Positions 31,064-43,176 of a stretch of DNA of 64,000 nucleotides are shown in pieces. The stretch is from assembly GCF_000759795.1 (NCBI RefSeq), contig NZ_BBMZ01000015.1, positions 1-64,000 of the forward strand. Direction: 5' to 3'. Source of the stretch: Pseudescherichia vulneris NBRC 102420 (GTDB lineage Bacteria > Pseudomonadota > Gammaproteobacteria > Enterobacterales > Enterobacteriaceae). The first letter of the stretch is position 1; each line of letters begins with the position of its first letter. The notes under the pieces were generated by a model that made no database searches, was not told where the DNA came from, and saw only the letters and a program-made list of their open reading frames with translations. The position numbers and the translations under genes are program-made.

Positions 31064-32599
31064 ATGAATTTATTAAAATCGCTGGCTGCGGTCAGCTCGA
31101 TGACTCTCTTTTCCCGCGTGCTGGGCTTTGCCCGCGATGCCATCGTGGCGCGGGTATTTGGCGCAGGCCTGGCAACCGACGCCTTTTTTGTCGCGTTCAA
31201 GCTTCCCAACCTGTTGCGCCGTATCTTTGCAGAAGGCGCGTTTTCCCAGGCGTTTGTGCCCATTCTCGCCGAGTACAAAAGCAAAGAGGGTGAGGATGCG
31301 ACCCGCGTCTTTGTCGCCTATGTCTCTGGCCTGCTCACGCTGGTACTGGCGATTGTGACCATTGCCGGGATGCTGGCCGCACCCTGGGTGATCATGGTCA
31401 CCGCGCCGGGCTTTGCCGATACCGCCGACAAGTTTGCGCTCACCACCCAGCTGCTGAAGATCACCTTTCCCTACATTTTGCTGATTTCGCTGGCCTCGCT
31501 GGTGGGGGCGATCCTCAATACCTGGAACCGCTTCTCGGTGCCAGCCTTTGCGCCTACCCTTTTAAACGTCAGCATGATTGGCTTTGCGCTCTTTGCCGCA
31601 CCGCTGTTTCACCCGCCGGTGCTGGCGCTGGCCTGGGCGGTGACCGTCGGGGGCGTACTGCAACTTTTTTACCAGCTGCCGCACCTCAAAAAGATCGGCA
31701 TGCTGGTGCTGCCGCGCATCAGCCTGCGTGATGAAGGGTCACTCCGCGTAGTTAAGCAGATGGGGCCAGCGATCCTTGGCGTCTCGGTCAGCCAGATCTC
31801 GCTGATCATCAACACCATTTTTGCCTCGTTTCTCGCCTCCGGCTCGGTGTCGTGGATGTACTACGCCGACCGCCTGATGGAGTTCCCCTCTGGCATACTG
31901 GGCGTGGCGCTGGGCACCATTCTGCTGCCGTCGCTCTCCCGCAGCTTTGCCAGCGGCAACCAGGACGAGTACTGCCGCCTGATGGACTGGGGCCTGCGCC
32001 TCTGCTTCCTGCTGGCGCTGCCGAGCGCCGTGGCGCTGGGGATCCTCGCCAAACCGCTGACGGTATCGCTGTTCCAGTACGGCAAATTCACCGCTACCGA
32101 CGCGCTGATGACTCAGCGGGCGCTAGTGGCCTACTCCGTGGGGCTGATGGGGCTGATTGTGGTGAAGGTACTGGCACCGGGCTTCTACTCGCGTCAGGAC
32201 ATCAAAACCCCGGTCAAGATCGCTATCGTCACGCTGATTATGACCCAGCTGATGAACCTGGCCTTTATCGGCCCGCTCAAACACGCCGGACTGGCGCTGT
32301 CCATTGGCCTGGCGGCCTGCCTCAACGCCAGCCTGCTCTACTGGCAGCTGCGCAAGCAGAAAATCTTTACTCCGCAGCCGGGCTGGCAGCGTTTTCTGCT
32401 GCGTCTGGTTATTGCCGTTGTAGTGATGGCCGCCGCGCTGCTGGGCGTGCTCTCGGTGATGCCGGAGTGGTCGCAGGGCACCATGGCCTGGCGACTGCTG
32501 CGTCTGATGGCGGTGGTGGCGGTGGGAGGCATTGCCTACTTCGCCACGCTGGCGCTGCTGGGCTTTAAGGTGAAGGAGTTTGCTCGCCGGACGGCATAA
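31064..32599 (+). CDS. murJ: Lipid II flippase MurJ
   Basis: A 511-residue inner-membrane protein of the MOP superfamily with 14 helices that flips lipid II to the periplasmic face for peptidoglycan synthesis. The conserved N-terminal [16 protein letters not shown]-like segment and the central cavity arginine regions ([19 protein letters not shown]) are present. The ATG at 31064 gives exactly the E. coli length; an upstream start at 31025 would overlap the hairpin. Essential in E. coli. Confidence 0.97.
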   Translation: MNLLKSLAAVSSMTLFSRVLGFARDAIVARVFGAGLATDAFFVAFKLPNLLRRIFAEGAFSQAFVPILAEYKSKEGEDATRVFVAYVSGLLTLVLAIVTIAGMLAAPWVIMVTAPGFADTADKFALTTQLLKITFPYILLISLASLVGAILNTWNRFSVPAFAPTLLNVSMIGFALFAAPLFHPPVLALAWAVTVGGVLQLFYQLPHLKKIGMLVLPRISLRDEGSLRVVKQMGPAILGVSVSQISLIINTIFASFLASGSVSWMYYADRLMEFPSGILGVALGTILLPSLSRSFASGNQDEYCRLMDWGLRLCFLLALPSAVALGILAKPLTVSLFQYGKFTATDALMTQRALVAYSVGLMGLIVVKVLAPGFYSRQDIKTPVKIAIVTLIMTQLMNLAFIGPLKHAGLALSIGLAACLNASLLYWQLRKQKIFTPQPGWQRFLLRLVIAVVVMAAALLGVLSVMPEWSQGTMAWRLLRLMAVVAVGGIAYFATLALLGFKVKEFARRTA

Positions 32600-32606
32600 A
32601 ACAGAA

Positions 32607-32634
32607 CAGGCCTGGGCAGCGGTGCCCGGGCCTG
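32607..32634. terminator. Hairpin between murJ and flgN
   Basis: CAGGCCTGGGCA pairs with TGCCCGGGCCTG (one G-U) between convergent murJ and flgN. No good T-run follows on either strand, so its strength as a terminator is uncertain. Confidence 0.5.
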
Positions 32635-32646
32635 TGCGGTGCGAGA

Positions 32647-33069
32647 TCAGATGGAGATTTTCTTGCCGCCGCGGTGGGAAGCCGAGGTCTGGCCATTCGC
32701 GCCGTAGAGGGCGGGCTCCTGATGCGGTTTTAGCACCTCCAGCGCCTGCCTGTTGCGCTGGATCTGATCTTCCAGCAGCCAGCCGTTGTGCTGGTTAAGC
32801 TCGCGCAGGTGCTGCGTCTTTTTCGTGATAGTCAGCCAGCGGCCTGCGATATCATCATTTGCGCTCTGCTGCATATTCTGTTCGGTACGACGCTGCTGTT
32901 CAAGATAGTCCAGCGTGGCGAGCAACGAACTCTTCTCTTCGGTAATACGCTGTAGCGCGCTGCCGTTAATCTGGCCCGCAGAAAGATGTTGTTGCTCAGC
33001 ATCCATCACGCCTTTCAGCGCGTTCAGGATAACTGTCATTTGATCAAGAACTTCTGACAGTTTGCTCAT
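32647..33069 (-). CDS. flgN: Flagellar chaperone FlgN
   Basis: A 140-residue helical cytosolic chaperone that keeps FlgK and FlgL (encoded 8-11 kb away in this window) ready for export. The helical LSEVLDQMTVILNALKGVMDAEQQHL start is typical. It follows flgM by four bases and is driven by the flgM sigma-28 promoter and by read-through from flgA. Confidence 0.95.
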   Translation of the reverse strand: MSKLSEVLDQMTVILNALKGVMDAEQQHLSAGQINGSALQRITEEKSSLLATLDYLEQQRRTEQNMQQSANDDIAGRWLTITKKTQHLRELNQHNGWLLEDQIQRNRQALEVLKPHQEPALYGANGQTSASHRGGKKISI

Positions 33070-33073
33070 ACGC

Positions 33074-33367
33074 TCACTTACTCTGTAGGAAACTCTGCGC
33101 TTCGCTAATCAGGGCGTCGGCAATTTTGCCGGTATCCATTTTCAGCTCGCCGTTGCGGATCGCGGTTTTCAGGGCTTCCACGCGCTCCATATTGATATCT
33201 TCACTGCCCGCCTGGGTCAGCTTGGTTTGCGCATTGCTAATGGTGACGCTGGTACTGTTCGCAGTAGCGGATTTTTCCAGACGCGCTTTTGGGGTCTGAG
33301 TATCGTGAGTTTCGCGCGGTTGGACAGTGCTAACCGACTTTAAAGGCGATGTACGATCAATGCTCAT
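33074..33367 (-). CDS. flgM: Anti-sigma-28 factor FlgM
   Basis: A 97-residue, partly disordered protein that holds FliA (sigma-28) inactive until hook completion lets it be exported. The N-terminal secretion part is polar ([16 protein letters not shown]); the C-terminal sigma-binding half has [27 protein letters not shown]. Length as in E. coli. Confidence 0.97.
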   Translation of the reverse strand: MSIDRTSPLKSVSTVQPRETHDTQTPKARLEKSATANSTSVTISNAQTKLTQAGSEDINMERVEALKTAIRNGELKMDTGKIADALISEAQSFLQSK

Positions 33368-33428
33368 AGTGTTGTCCTCATCGAGGGTTCGCGGCCATTG
33401 TGGCTTGCCATCATCATATATTGCTTAA

Positions 33429-33455
33429 TTATCGGCAGGTGCCGCAAATTCTTTA
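33429..33455 (-). promoter_or_regulatory. Sigma-28 promoter of flgMN
   Basis: Minus strand TAAAGAAT, 11-bp spacer, GCCGATAA: a very good FliA promoter, 62 bp before flgM. It makes flgM a late (class 3) gene as well as a member of the flgAMN transcript. Confidence 0.92.
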
Positions 33456-33461
33456 AAAAGA

Positions 33462-34121
33462 TTACAGGTTAATAAGAATATTCCCATCAGGCGCTACCGT
33501 TCCGCTGACCACCTGACCCGAGGTCATGCGCACGCGGGCATTTTGCGCCACCGAGGCGTTGTTCAGCGCCTGGCCTTCACCGTTTACGCTAAAGCCGTCG
33601 CCGCTGGCGATCACCTGCACCCGCTGTCCGGCTTTTATCCGCCACGACTGGCGCAGCATCGAGAGCTGAATCGCCTGGCCTGGCGCCAGATCGCGCAGGC
33701 TAACCGCATCCTGGGCCTGGTTGATATCCAGCATGGTGCGCGGCGGAAGTCGATCCAGACGGCCACGTTTGAGGGTCACGCTACCCGGTTCGAGCGTGCT
33801 GCCGCGGGTAATAGCCTGGGCCGCCACCACGTAGTTGCCGGTCGCCTCTACCGTAACCTGCAAATAGCGTTTCTCATTGGCGCACTGGGCCAGCACGTTA
33901 ACGTTGCCCCACAGCTTGGCGTTACCCGCGACGCTCAGCGCCGGTTGTTCACAGGCAGGCAGCAGGTTAGCCGGTGTGCGCACGGTGACGGCGACCTCAT
34001 CGCTAAAGCCTGCCAGCCGCTGGGCAAAAAAGGTGGTCAGCTGGGCAGTGAGATCCTGCGCGGCCGCAAAGGGGCTGACGAACAGCAATAGGGCTGCGCA
34101 GAGGCTTTTCACACTGTGCAT
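33462..34121 (-). CDS. flgA: P-ring assembly chaperone FlgA
   Basis: A 219-residue periplasmic chaperone that helps FlgI form the flagellar P ring. Signal peptide about 1-21 (ending FAAA), then a SAF domain (AAQAITRGSTLEPGSVTLKRG) in the C-terminal half. It is divergent from flgB over a 174-bp gap that holds the FlhDC site. Confidence 0.96.
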   Translation of the reverse strand: MHSVKSLCAALLLFVSPFAAAQDLTAQLTTFFAQRLAGFSDEVAVTVRTPANLLPACEQPALSVAGNAKLWGNVNVLAQCANEKRYLQVTVEATGNYVVAAQAITRGSTLEPGSVTLKRGRLDRLPPRTMLDINQAQDAVSLRDLAPGQAIQLSMLRQSWRIKAGQRVQVIASGDGFSVNGEGQALNNASVAQNARVRMTSGQVVSGTVAPDGNILINL

Positions 34122-34179
34122 GGCGAACTCCTGCCTGGATGAGAAAGTGAGGGGATTTTACCCGGAGTGCAAATCTATC

Positions 34180-34221
34180 AACGCAATAAATAGCGACGCA
34201 TTTTGCGTTTATTCCAACGAT
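34180..34221. promoter_or_regulatory. FlhD4C2 binding site between flgA and flgB
   Basis: AACGCAATAAATAGCG (34180-34195), a 10-bp spacer, and CGTTTATTCCAACGAT (34206-34221) form the large imperfect inverted repeat expected for FlhD4C2. It lies in the divergent flgA-flgB gap, where class 2 flagellar promoters are found in E. coli and Salmonella. Confidence 0.8.
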
Positions 34222-34295
34222 AAGGCGTGCCCTCTGACCTTTAAGCTGTCATCTGTCAATTTCTCATCAGCGTAATAGTCATCAGCGGGGGAGAC

Positions 34296-34712
34296 ATGCT
34301 CGATAAACTCGATGCCGCGCTACGATTTCAGCAAGAAGCATTAAACCTGCGCGCCCAGCGCCAGGAAGTTCTGGCTGCCAATATTGCCAACGCCGATACC
34401 CCGGGGTATCAGGCGCGCGATATGGATTTTGCCAGCGAACTTAAAAAAGTGATGGAGCGCGGCCGGGCCGAAAGCAGCGGGGTATCGCTGGCACTGACTT
34501 CCGCTCGCCATATTCCTGCCCAGACCATCGCCGCACCGTCTACTGAACTGCTCTATCGCATTCCCGATCAGCCATCGCTGGACGGTAACACCGTCGATAT
34601 GGACCGGGAGCGTACCCAGTTTGCCGATAACAGCCTGCAATACCAGACCGGGCTGAGCGTTCTGGGTGGACAGATCAAAGGCATGATGAGCGTACTGCAG
34701 GGGGGGAATTAA
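34296..34712 (+). CDS. flgB: Flagellar proximal rod protein FlgB
   Basis: A 138-residue rod subunit exported by the flagellar type III apparatus. It carries the N-terminal flagellar rod motif [20 protein letters not shown] and a C-terminal coiled-coil ([20 protein letters not shown]). First gene of flgBCDEFGHIJ. It starts with ATG after GGGGGAG. Confidence 0.97.
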   Translation: MLDKLDAALRFQQEALNLRAQRQEVLAANIANADTPGYQARDMDFASELKKVMERGRAESSGVSLALTSARHIPAQTIAAPSTELLYRIPDQPSLDGNTVDMDRERTQFADNSLQYQTGLSVLGGQIKGMMSVLQGGN

Positions 34713-34715
34713 TAG

Positions 34716-35120
34716 ATGGCATTACTGAACATTTTTGATATCGCCGGATCGGCGCTGACGGCTCAGTCACAGCGACTGAACGTGGCGGCGAGTAACCTGG
34801 CGAACGCCGACAGCGTTACCGGTCCCGACGGCCAGCCTTATCGTGCCAAGCAGGTGGTGTTTCAGGTAAATGCGGCTCCAGGTGCAGCCACCGGCGGCGT
34901 CAAGGTCGCCAACGTCATTGAGAGCCAGGCTCCGGAGAAGCTGGTCTTTGAGCCAGGCAACCCGCTTGCCGATGCCAAAGGCTACGTGCGGATGCCCAAC
35001 GTAGACGTCGTCGGCGAGATGGTTAACTCCATGTCCGCTTCACGCAGCTACCAGGCAAACGTTGAAGTACTTAACACCGTGAAGAGCATGATGCTGAAAA
35101 CGCTCACGCTTGGCTCGTAA
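34716..35120 (+). CDS. flgC: Flagellar proximal rod protein FlgC
   Basis: A 134-residue rod subunit. The N-terminal motif is [20 protein letters not shown], and the C-terminal helix has [20 protein letters not shown]. It lies three bases after flgB, so translation is probably coupled. Confidence 0.97.
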   Translation: MALLNIFDIAGSALTAQSQRLNVAASNLANADSVTGPDGQPYRAKQVVFQVNAAPGAATGGVKVANVIESQAPEKLVFEPGNPLADAKGYVRMPNVDVVGEMVNSMSASRSYQANVEVLNTVKSMMLKTLTLGS

Positions 35121-35131
35121 AGGAGAGTCGC

Positions 35132-35809
35132 ATGTCTATCGCTGTAAATCTCAACGACACTACCAGCAGCACTACCGCCACATCGAAAACGACCAGCGCG
35201 ACCTCCGGCAGTAGCGCAACGGACCTGCAGAGCAGCTTCTTAACGCTGCTGGTGGCCCAGCTCAAAAACCAGGATCCCACCAATCCGATGGAGAACAACG
35301 AGCTGACCACTCAGCTGGCGCAGATCAATACCGTGAGCGGCATTGAGAAGCTCAATACCACCCTCGGCGCGATCTCCGGTCAGATTGACAACAGCCAGTC
35401 GCTGCAGGCGAGCACGCTGATCGGTCACGGGGTGATGATCCCGGGCACCACCGTGCTGGCAGGCAGCGAAACCACCACGCCGTTTGGCGTTGAGCTGACC
35501 CAGCCGGCAGATAAAGTCACCGCCACCATTACTGATAAAAATGGTCTTGTGGTACGCACCATTGATATTGGCGGCCTGAGCGCGGGTGTTCACACCTTTA
35601 GCTGGGACGGCAAGATGACCGACGGCACCGCCGCACCGGACAGCGCCTACACCGTTTCCATCAGCGCCAGCAACGGCTCTACCCAGCTGGTGGCTCAGCC
35701 GCTGCAGTTTGCGCTGGTGCAGGGCGTCACCAAAAGCAGCACCGGTAACACCTTAGATTTGGGTACCTACGGTACCACCACCCTCGACGAAGTACGGCAG
35801 ATTATATAA
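35132..35809 (+). CDS. flgD: Hook cap FlgD
   Basis: A 225-residue scaffold that caps the growing hook and is lost when the hook is complete. A Ser/Thr-rich N-terminus (TTSSTTATSKTTSATSGS) precedes the conserved LLVAQLKNQDPTNPMENNE segment; the rest forms a Tudor-like and a fibronectin-like domain. Six residues shorter than in E. coli, within the Ser/Thr-rich part. Confidence 0.96.
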   Translation: MSIAVNLNDTTSSTTATSKTTSATSGSSATDLQSSFLTLLVAQLKNQDPTNPMENNELTTQLAQINTVSGIEKLNTTLGAISGQIDNSQSLQASTLIGHGVMIPGTTVLAGSETTTPFGVELTQPADKVTATITDKNGLVVRTIDIGGLSAGVHTFSWDGKMTDGTAAPDSAYTVSISASNGSTQLVAQPLQFALVQGVTKSSTGNTLDLGTYGTTTLDEVRQII

Positions 35810-35835
35810 GCCTTTACACTTATCAGGAGTAAGTC

Positions 35836-37041
35836 ATGGCCTTCTCACAAGCGGTCAGCGGCCTGAATGCTGCGGCCACCAACCTCGATGTCATTGGTAA
35901 CAACATTGCCAACTCCGCCACCTATGGCTTTAAATCTGGCACCGCGTCCTTCGCCGATATGTTTGCCGGTTCTAAAGTCGGTCTCGGCGTGAAGGTAGCG
36001 GGCATTACCCAGGACTTCACCGACGGCACGACCACCAACACCGGTCGCGGCCTGGACGTCGCCATCAGCCAGAACGGTTTCTTCCGTCTGGTCGACAGCA
36101 ACGGTTCGGTATTCTACAGCCGTAACGGCCAGTTCAAGCTGGACGAAAACCGCAACATCGTTAACATGCAGGGCCTGCAGCTGACCGGCTTCCCGGCCTC
36201 CGGCACCCCACCGACCATTCAGCAGGGCGCAAACCCGACGGCGATCTCCATTCCAAACACCCTGATGGCGGCGAAAACCACCGACACCGCGGCGATGCAG
36301 ATCAACCTGAACTCCACCGATGCAGCGCCGACCGTGGCCTTCGATCCGACCAATGCCGACAGCTACAACAAAAAAGGCTCGGTGACCGTTTTCGATAGCC
36401 AGGGTAACTCTCACGACATGAACGTCTACTTCGTGAAGAGCACGGCCAGCAACACCTGGAACGTTTACACCCAGGACAGCAGCGTGGCAAACAGCCCTGC
36501 GACGCTCTCTACCACGCTGGGCTTTAGCAACACCGGCGCGCTGACCTCCGGCGGTACCGCCAGCGTGACGACGGCGACGATCCCGGGCGCGACCCCGGCG
36601 ACCTTCAGCCTGAGCTTCCTGAACTCCATGCAGCAGAACACCGGCGCGAACAACATCGTGGCCACTAACCAGAACGGCTACAAGCCGGGTGACCTGGTGA
36701 GCTACCAGATCAACGACGACGGCACCGTAGTGGGTAACTACTCTAACGAGCAGAACCAGCTGCTGGGTCAGATCGTGCTGGCTAACTTCGCTAACAACGA
36801 AGGCCTGGCCTCTGAAGGCGACAACGTCTGGACGGCGACCCAGTCCTCCGGCGTGGCGCTGCTGGGCACCGCAGGCAGCGGTAACTTCGGTACCCTGACC
36901 AACGGCGCACTGGAAGCATCCAACACCGATCTGAGTAAAGAGCTGGTCAACATGATCGTCGCGCAGCGTAACTATCAGTCAAACGCGCAGACCATCAAAA
37001 CCCAGGATCAGATCCTTAACACCCTGGTTAACCTGCGCTAA
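35836..37041 (+). CDS. flgE: Flagellar hook protein FlgE
   Basis: A 401-residue hook subunit. The N-terminal motif is VIGNNIANSATYGFKSG; the C-terminal motif is LSKELVNMIVAQRNYQSNAQ. The middle surface domain is rich in Asn, Thr and Ala and is the variable part. One residue shorter than in E. coli. Confidence 0.97.
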   Translation: MAFSQAVSGLNAAATNLDVIGNNIANSATYGFKSGTASFADMFAGSKVGLGVKVAGITQDFTDGTTTNTGRGLDVAISQNGFFRLVDSNGSVFYSRNGQFKLDENRNIVNMQGLQLTGFPASGTPPTIQQGANPTAISIPNTLMAAKTTDTAAMQINLNSTDAAPTVAFDPTNADSYNKKGSVTVFDSQGNSHDMNVYFVKSTASNTWNVYTQDSSVANSPATLSTTLGFSNTGALTSGGTASVTTATIPGATPATFSLSFLNSMQQNTGANNIVATNQNGYKPGDLVSYQINDDGTVVGNYSNEQNQLLGQIVLANFANNEGLASEGDNVWTATQSSGVALLGTAGSGNFGTLTNGALEASNTDLSKELVNMIVAQRNYQSNAQTIKTQDQILNTLVNLR

Positions 37042-37061
37042 GCGCCTGACGGGACGGCTTC

Positions 37062-38613
<1,552 letters not shown>

Positions 38614-38673
38614 GGCGCGCTCCGGCGCGGCAGTAACCGCCGCGCCGGGCCCCTGATTTCGAAGATGAAAGCA

Positions 38674-39372
38674 ATGCATAAATCCGCCGCGTTTCGTTAT
38701 CCGCTTATGGCTTTGGTGGCACTCACCCTCAACGGGTGTGCCTGGATCCCCTCGACGCCGCTGGTGCAGGGCGCAACCACTGCGCAGCCCACGCCCGGCC
38801 CGCAGCCCATTGTCAACGGCTCCATTTTTCAGACTGCCCAGCCCATCAACTACGGCTATCAGCCGCTGTTTGAGGATCGCAGACCGCGTAACGTAGGCGA
38901 TACGCTGACCATCGTGCTGCAAGAGAACGTCAGCGCCAGCAAAAGCTCGTCGGCGAACGCCAGCCGCGACGGCAAAACCAACTTCGGCGTCGGTACTGCG
39001 CCGCGCTACTTAGAAGGCCTGTTTGGCAACGCCCGTGCGGATGTCGACGCCTCAGGCAGCAACGGCTTCAACGGTAAGGGTGGGGCCAACGCCAGCAACA
39101 CCTTCAGCGGAACGCTGACCGTGACGGTTGACCAGGTTCTGGCCAACGGTAACTTACACGTCGTGGGTGAAAAACAGATCGCCATTAACCAGGGCACTGA
39201 GTTCATCCGCTTCTCCGGTGTCGTGAACCCACGCACCATCAGCGGCAGCAACTCCGTTCCGTCCACTCAGGTGGCGGACGCGCGCATCGAATATGTCGGC
39301 AACGGCTATATCAATGAAGCGCAGAATATGGGCTGGCTGCAGCGTTTCTTCCTTAATCTCTCGCCGATGTAA
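38674..39372 (+). CDS. flgH: Flagellar L-ring lipoprotein FlgH
   Basis: A 232-residue outer-membrane lipoprotein forming the L ring. The lipobox is TLNGC with Cys22 from this start. Strong conservation in [20 protein letters not shown] and [20 protein letters not shown]. The ATG at 38674 matches the signal-peptide length of E. coli and Salmonella FlgH; the ATG at 38665 is three codons earlier. Confidence 0.96.
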   Translation: MHKSAAFRYPLMALVALTLNGCAWIPSTPLVQGATTAQPTPGPQPIVNGSIFQTAQPINYGYQPLFEDRRPRNVGDTLTIVLQENVSASKSSSANASRDGKTNFGVGTAPRYLEGLFGNARADVDASGSNGFNGKGGANASNTFSGTLTVTVDQVLANGNLHVVGEKQIAINQGTEFIRFSGVVNPRTISGSNSVPSTQVADARIEYVGNGYINEAQNMGWLQRFFLNLSPM

Positions 39373-39383
39373 CGGGGTGACCA

Positions 39384-40481
39384 ATGTTTAAATATCTGGC
39401 AGGGATCGCGCTGGTACTGGTAGCAACCATTGCCCAGGCCGAGCGCATCCGCGACCTCACCAGCGTACAGGGCGTACGACAGAACTCACTGATTGGCTAC
39501 GGGCTGGTTGTCGGCCTGGATGGCACGGGCGACCAGACCACTCAGACGCCGTTTACCACCCAGAGCCTGAACAACATGCTCTCCCAGATGGGGATCACCG
39601 TCCCCGCCGGGACCAACATGCAGCTGAAAAACGTGGCGGCGGTGATGGTCACCGCCCAGTTCCCGGCGTTTGCCCGCCAGGGTCAGACCATCGACGTGGT
39701 GGTCTCCTCAATGGGTAACGCCAAGAGCCTGCGCGGCGGTACGCTCATCATGACCCCGCTGAAAGGCGTCGATAACCAGGTCTACGCCCTGGCGCAGGGC
39801 AACGTGCTGGTCGGCGGCGCGGGCGCAGCGGCAGGCGGCAGCAGCGTGCAGGTTAACCAGCTCAACGGCGGCCGTATTACCGGCGGCGCGGTGGTCGAGC
39901 GTGAGCTGCCTAGCCAGTTTGGCTCCGGCAACACCATCAATCTGCAGCTGAACCAGGAAGATTTCACCCTGGCGCAGCAGATCACCGACACCATTAACCG
40001 CTCTCGCGGCTACGGCAGCGCCACGGCGCTGGATGCACGAACCATCCAGATCCGCGTGCCGAGCGGCAACAGCTCGCAGGTGCGTTTCCTTGCCGATATC
40101 CAGAATATGGAAGTGGGCGTGACGCCGCAGGATGCGAAGGTAGTGATCAACTCCCGTACCGGATCGGTGGTAATGAACCGCGAAGTGACGCTGGACAGCT
40201 GTGCGGTGGCCCAGGGCAACCTCTCGGTGACGGTAAACCGCCAGGCCAACGTCAGCCAGCCGGATACGCCGTTTGGCGGCGGCCAGACCGTGGTCACTCC
40301 GCAGACGCAGATCGACCTGCGCCAGAGCGGCGGTTCGTTGCAGAGCGTCCGCTCCAGCGCCAACCTGAACAACGTTGTTCGGGCGCTGAACGCGCTGGGC
40401 GCGACGCCGATCGATCTGATGTCGATCCTTCAGTCAATGCAGAGCGCAGGCTGCCTGCGCGCGAAACTGGAAATTATCTAA
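39384..40481 (+). CDS. flgI: Flagellar P-ring protein FlgI
   Basis: A 365-residue periplasmic protein forming the P ring around the rod. Signal peptide 1-19 (ending AQA). The mature chain begins [20 protein letters not shown], the most conserved stretch of the family. Its stop codon overlaps the flgJ start (TAATG). Confidence 0.98.
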   Translation: MFKYLAGIALVLVATIAQAERIRDLTSVQGVRQNSLIGYGLVVGLDGTGDQTTQTPFTTQSLNNMLSQMGITVPAGTNMQLKNVAAVMVTAQFPAFARQGQTIDVVVSSMGNAKSLRGGTLIMTPLKGVDNQVYALAQGNVLVGGAGAAAGGSSVQVNQLNGGRITGGAVVERELPSQFGSGNTINLQLNQEDFTLAQQITDTINRSRGYGSATALDARTIQIRVPSGNSSQVRFLADIQNMEVGVTPQDAKVVINSRTGSVVMNREVTLDSCAVAQGNLSVTVNRQANVSQPDTPFGGGQTVVTPQTQIDLRQSGGSLQSVRSSANLNNVVRALNALGATPIDLMSILQSMQSAGCLRAKLEII

Positions 40482-41437
40482 TGCTAACCGACAGCCGGAT
40501 GATGGCGAGCGCGGCATGGGATGCGCAATCGCTGAATGAACTGAAAACCCAGGCTGGGCAGGATCCGCAGGCTAACCTGCGCCCGGTGGCCCGCCAGGTG
40601 GAAGGGATGTTCGTGCAGATGATGCTGAAAAGCATGCGTGAAGCCCTGCCAAAAGACGGCCTGTTTAGCAGCGACTCCACCCGCATGTACACCAGCATGT
40701 ATGACCAGCAGATTGCCCAGCAGCTGACCGCGGGCAAGGGGCTGGGGCTGGCGGAGATGATGGTGAAGCAGATGTCCGGCGGCCAGAGTGAACCGACAGA
40801 GGCACCTTCGCAGGTGCCAATGAAGTTCCCGCTCGAAACGGTGACCAGTTATCAAAACCAGGCCCTGACCCAGATGGTGCGCAAGGCGATGCCGAAAACG
40901 CCCGACGGTGGGGGCAACGATGCCGCACTGTCGGGCGACAGCAAAGAGTTCCTCGCTCAGCTCTCACTGCCAGCGCGGCTGGCCAGTGAGCAGAGCGGGG
41001 TGCCGCACCACCTGATCCTTGCCCAGGCGGCGCTGGAGTCCGGCTGGGGGCAGCGGCAGATCAAGCGTGAAAACGGTGAGCCGAGCTTTAACCTGTTTGG
41101 CGTCAAGGCCAGCAGCAGCTGGAAGGGGCCTACTACCGAGATCACCACCACCGAATATGAGAACGGTGAGGCGAAGAAGGTGAAGGCGAAGTTCCGCGTC
41201 TACGGCTCCTATCTGGAGGCGCTGTCGGACTACGTTGGTCTGCTGTCGCGCAACCCGCGCTATGCCGCTGTCACCACTGCGGCAACCGCCGAGCAGGGGG
41301 CGCAGGCGTTGCAGAGTGCGGGCTACGCCACCGATCCGAACTATGCCCGTAAGCTGACCAGCATGATCCAGCAGCTGAAATCCCTTAGCGATAAGGTGAG
41401 TAAAGCCTACAGCAACGATATTGAAAATCTGTTCTGA
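40481..41437 (+). CDS. flgJ: Rod cap and peptidoglycan hydrolase FlgJ
   Basis: A 318-residue two-domain protein. The N-terminal part (about 1-110) is the rod cap (VEGMFVQMMLKSMREALPKD). The C-terminal glucosaminidase domain (from about 160) opens the cell wall for the rod: GVPHHLILAQAALESGWGQR with the catalytic Glu, and FNLFGVKASSSWKG. Overlaps flgI by one base. Confidence 0.97.
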   Translation: MLTDSRMMASAAWDAQSLNELKTQAGQDPQANLRPVARQVEGMFVQMMLKSMREALPKDGLFSSDSTRMYTSMYDQQIAQQLTAGKGLGLAEMMVKQMSGGQSEPTEAPSQVPMKFPLETVTSYQNQALTQMVRKAMPKTPDGGGNDAALSGDSKEFLAQLSLPARLASEQSGVPHHLILAQAALESGWGQRQIKRENGEPSFNLFGVKASSSWKGPTTEITTTEYENGEAKKVKAKFRVYGSYLEALSDYVGLLSRNPRYAAVTTAATAEQGAQALQSAGYATDPNYARKLTSMIQQLKSLSDKVSKAYSNDIENLF

Positions 41438-41443
41438 CAGCTC

Positions 41444-41470
41444 TCAAGTTCAGCCTGGCGCTGCCGATAA
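41444..41470 (+). promoter_or_regulatory. Sigma-28 promoter of flgKL
   Basis: TCAAGTTC, 11-bp spacer (41452-41462), GCCGATAA at 41463-41470: a FliA promoter 43 bp before flgK, as in E. coli and Salmonella, making flgKL class 3 genes. Confidence 0.88.
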
Positions 41471-41512
41471 TCGTTAGCAGGACTTATGTCTAAAAGTGTA
41501 TAAGGAATCTCC

Positions 41513-43165
41513 ATGTCCAGTAGCTTGATTAACAGCGCCATGAGCGGGCTGAATGCAGCCCAGGCCGCGTTGAATACCGTCAGTAATAACATCTCCAGTT
41601 ATAACGTCGCGGGTTATACCCGTCAGACGACGGTGCTGGCACAGGCAAACAGTACGCTGGGTGCAGGCGGTTGGGTTGGCAACGGGGTGAACGTCACCGG
41701 CGTCCAGCGCGAATATGATGCCTTCATCACCAATCAGCTGCGCGCCGCGCAGACTCAGAGCAGCGGCCTGACCACGCGCTATGAGCAGATGTCCAAAATT
41801 GATGACATGCTCTCTGGCTCGACGAACACCCTGGCCACCACCATGCAGGGCTTCTTCACCAGCCTGCAAACGCTGGTCAGCAACGCAGAAGATCCGGCCT
41901 CCCGCCAGACGCTGCTGGGCAAAGCCGACGGGCTGGTGAACCAGTTCAAGGTGACCGATCAGTATCTGCGCGATCAGGATAAGCAGGTTAACCTGTCTAT
42001 CTCCTCCAGCGTGGATCAGATCAACAACTACACCACCCAGATCGCTAACCTTAACGATCAGATTTCCCGCTTGACCGGCGTGGGCGCAGGCTCTTCGCCA
42101 AACAACCTGCTGGATCAGCGCGATCAGCTGGTGAGCGAGCTCAACAAGATCGTTGGCGTAGAAGTGAGCGTTCAGGACGGCGGCACCTATAACATCAGCA
42201 TGGCTAATGGCTACACCCTGGTTCAGGGCAGCTCTTCGCGTCAGCTGGCTGCCGTGCCGTCCAGCGCCGATCCGTCCCGCACCACCGTGGCCTACGTTGA
42301 TGCCACCGCGGGCAACGTGGAGATCCCAGAGAAGCTGCTCAACAGCGGCTCCCTCGGTGGGCTGATGACCTTCCGCAGCCAGAACCTCGACCAGACCCGC
42401 AACTCGCTGGGCCAGCTGGCGCTCTCCTTTGCTGACGCCTTCAACGCCCAGCATGCCAAAGGCTATGACGCTAACGGCGACAAGGGCGGCGACTTCTTTA
42501 CCATTGGATCGCCTTCTACGCTGAGCAACGCGCGCAATACCGGCGATGCGTCGCTGACCACCACGGTAAGCGACAGCAGCAAGGTGCAGGCGACCGACTA
42601 TAAGGTGGCATACGACGGCTCTAAGTGGCAGGTGACTCGCCTGTCAGACAACACCTCGTTTACCGCCACGCCGGATGCTAACGACGGCAGCCTGAACTTT
42701 GACGGCCTGAAGGTCAACATCAGTGCCACCAACGGCGCGGGCAATAACGACAGCTTTATTATCAAGCCGACGGCCAACGCCATCGTCAATATGGATCTGG
42801 CCTTCAAGGACGAGTCAAAAATTGCCATGGCGGCGTCGGCCACCAGCGGCGATAGCGATAACGTCAACGGCCAGGCGCTGCTGGATCTGCAAAAAAGCAA
42901 GAGCGTTGGCGGCAACAAGAGCTTCAACGATGCCTATGCCGCGCTGGTCAGTACCGTGGGCAGCACCACGGCCACGCTGAAGAGCAGCAGCACGACCCAG
43001 GATAACGTGGTCACTCAGCTGAGCAACCAGCAGCAGTCTATCTCCGGCGTTAACCTTGACGAAGAGTACGGTAACCTTCAGCGTTACCAGCAATATTATC
43101 TCGCAAACGCACAGGTTTTACAGACGGCGAGCTCGCTGTTTGATGCGTTACTGAACATCCGCTAA
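41513..43165 (+). CDS. flgK: Hook-filament junction protein FlgK
   Basis: A 550-residue hook-associated protein 1. The N-terminal motif is LNTVSNNISSYNVAGYTRQT; the C-terminus is EYGNLQRYQQYYLANAQVLQTASSLFDALLNIR-like, read here in two parts. The middle domain is variable and Asp/Asn/Ser-rich. Three residues longer than in E. coli. Its chaperone is FlgN. Confidence 0.97.
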   Translation: MSSSLINSAMSGLNAAQAALNTVSNNISSYNVAGYTRQTTVLAQANSTLGAGGWVGNGVNVTGVQREYDAFITNQLRAAQTQSSGLTTRYEQMSKIDDMLSGSTNTLATTMQGFFTSLQTLVSNAEDPASRQTLLGKADGLVNQFKVTDQYLRDQDKQVNLSISSSVDQINNYTTQIANLNDQISRLTGVGAGSSPNNLLDQRDQLVSELNKIVGVEVSVQDGGTYNISMANGYTLVQGSSSRQLAAVPSSADPSRTTVAYVDATAGNVEIPEKLLNSGSLGGLMTFRSQNLDQTRNSLGQLALSFADAFNAQHAKGYDANGDKGGDFFTIGSPSTLSNARNTGDASLTTTVSDSSKVQATDYKVAYDGSKWQVTRLSDNTSFTATPDANDGSLNFDGLKVNISATNGAGNNDSFIIKPTANAIVNMDLAFKDESKIAMAASATSGDSDNVNGQALLDLQKSKSVGGNKSFNDAYAALVSTVGSTTATLKSSSTTQDNVVTQLSNQQQSISGVNLDEEYGNLQRYQQYYLANAQVLQTASSLFDALLNIR

Positions 43166-43176
43166 GCAAGAGGTTA

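Noticed and set aside
31852-32568. Alternative frame of 238 codons inside murJ
   Set aside because: It is a low-complexity Ala/Gly/Arg-rich shadow of a strongly conserved membrane protein.
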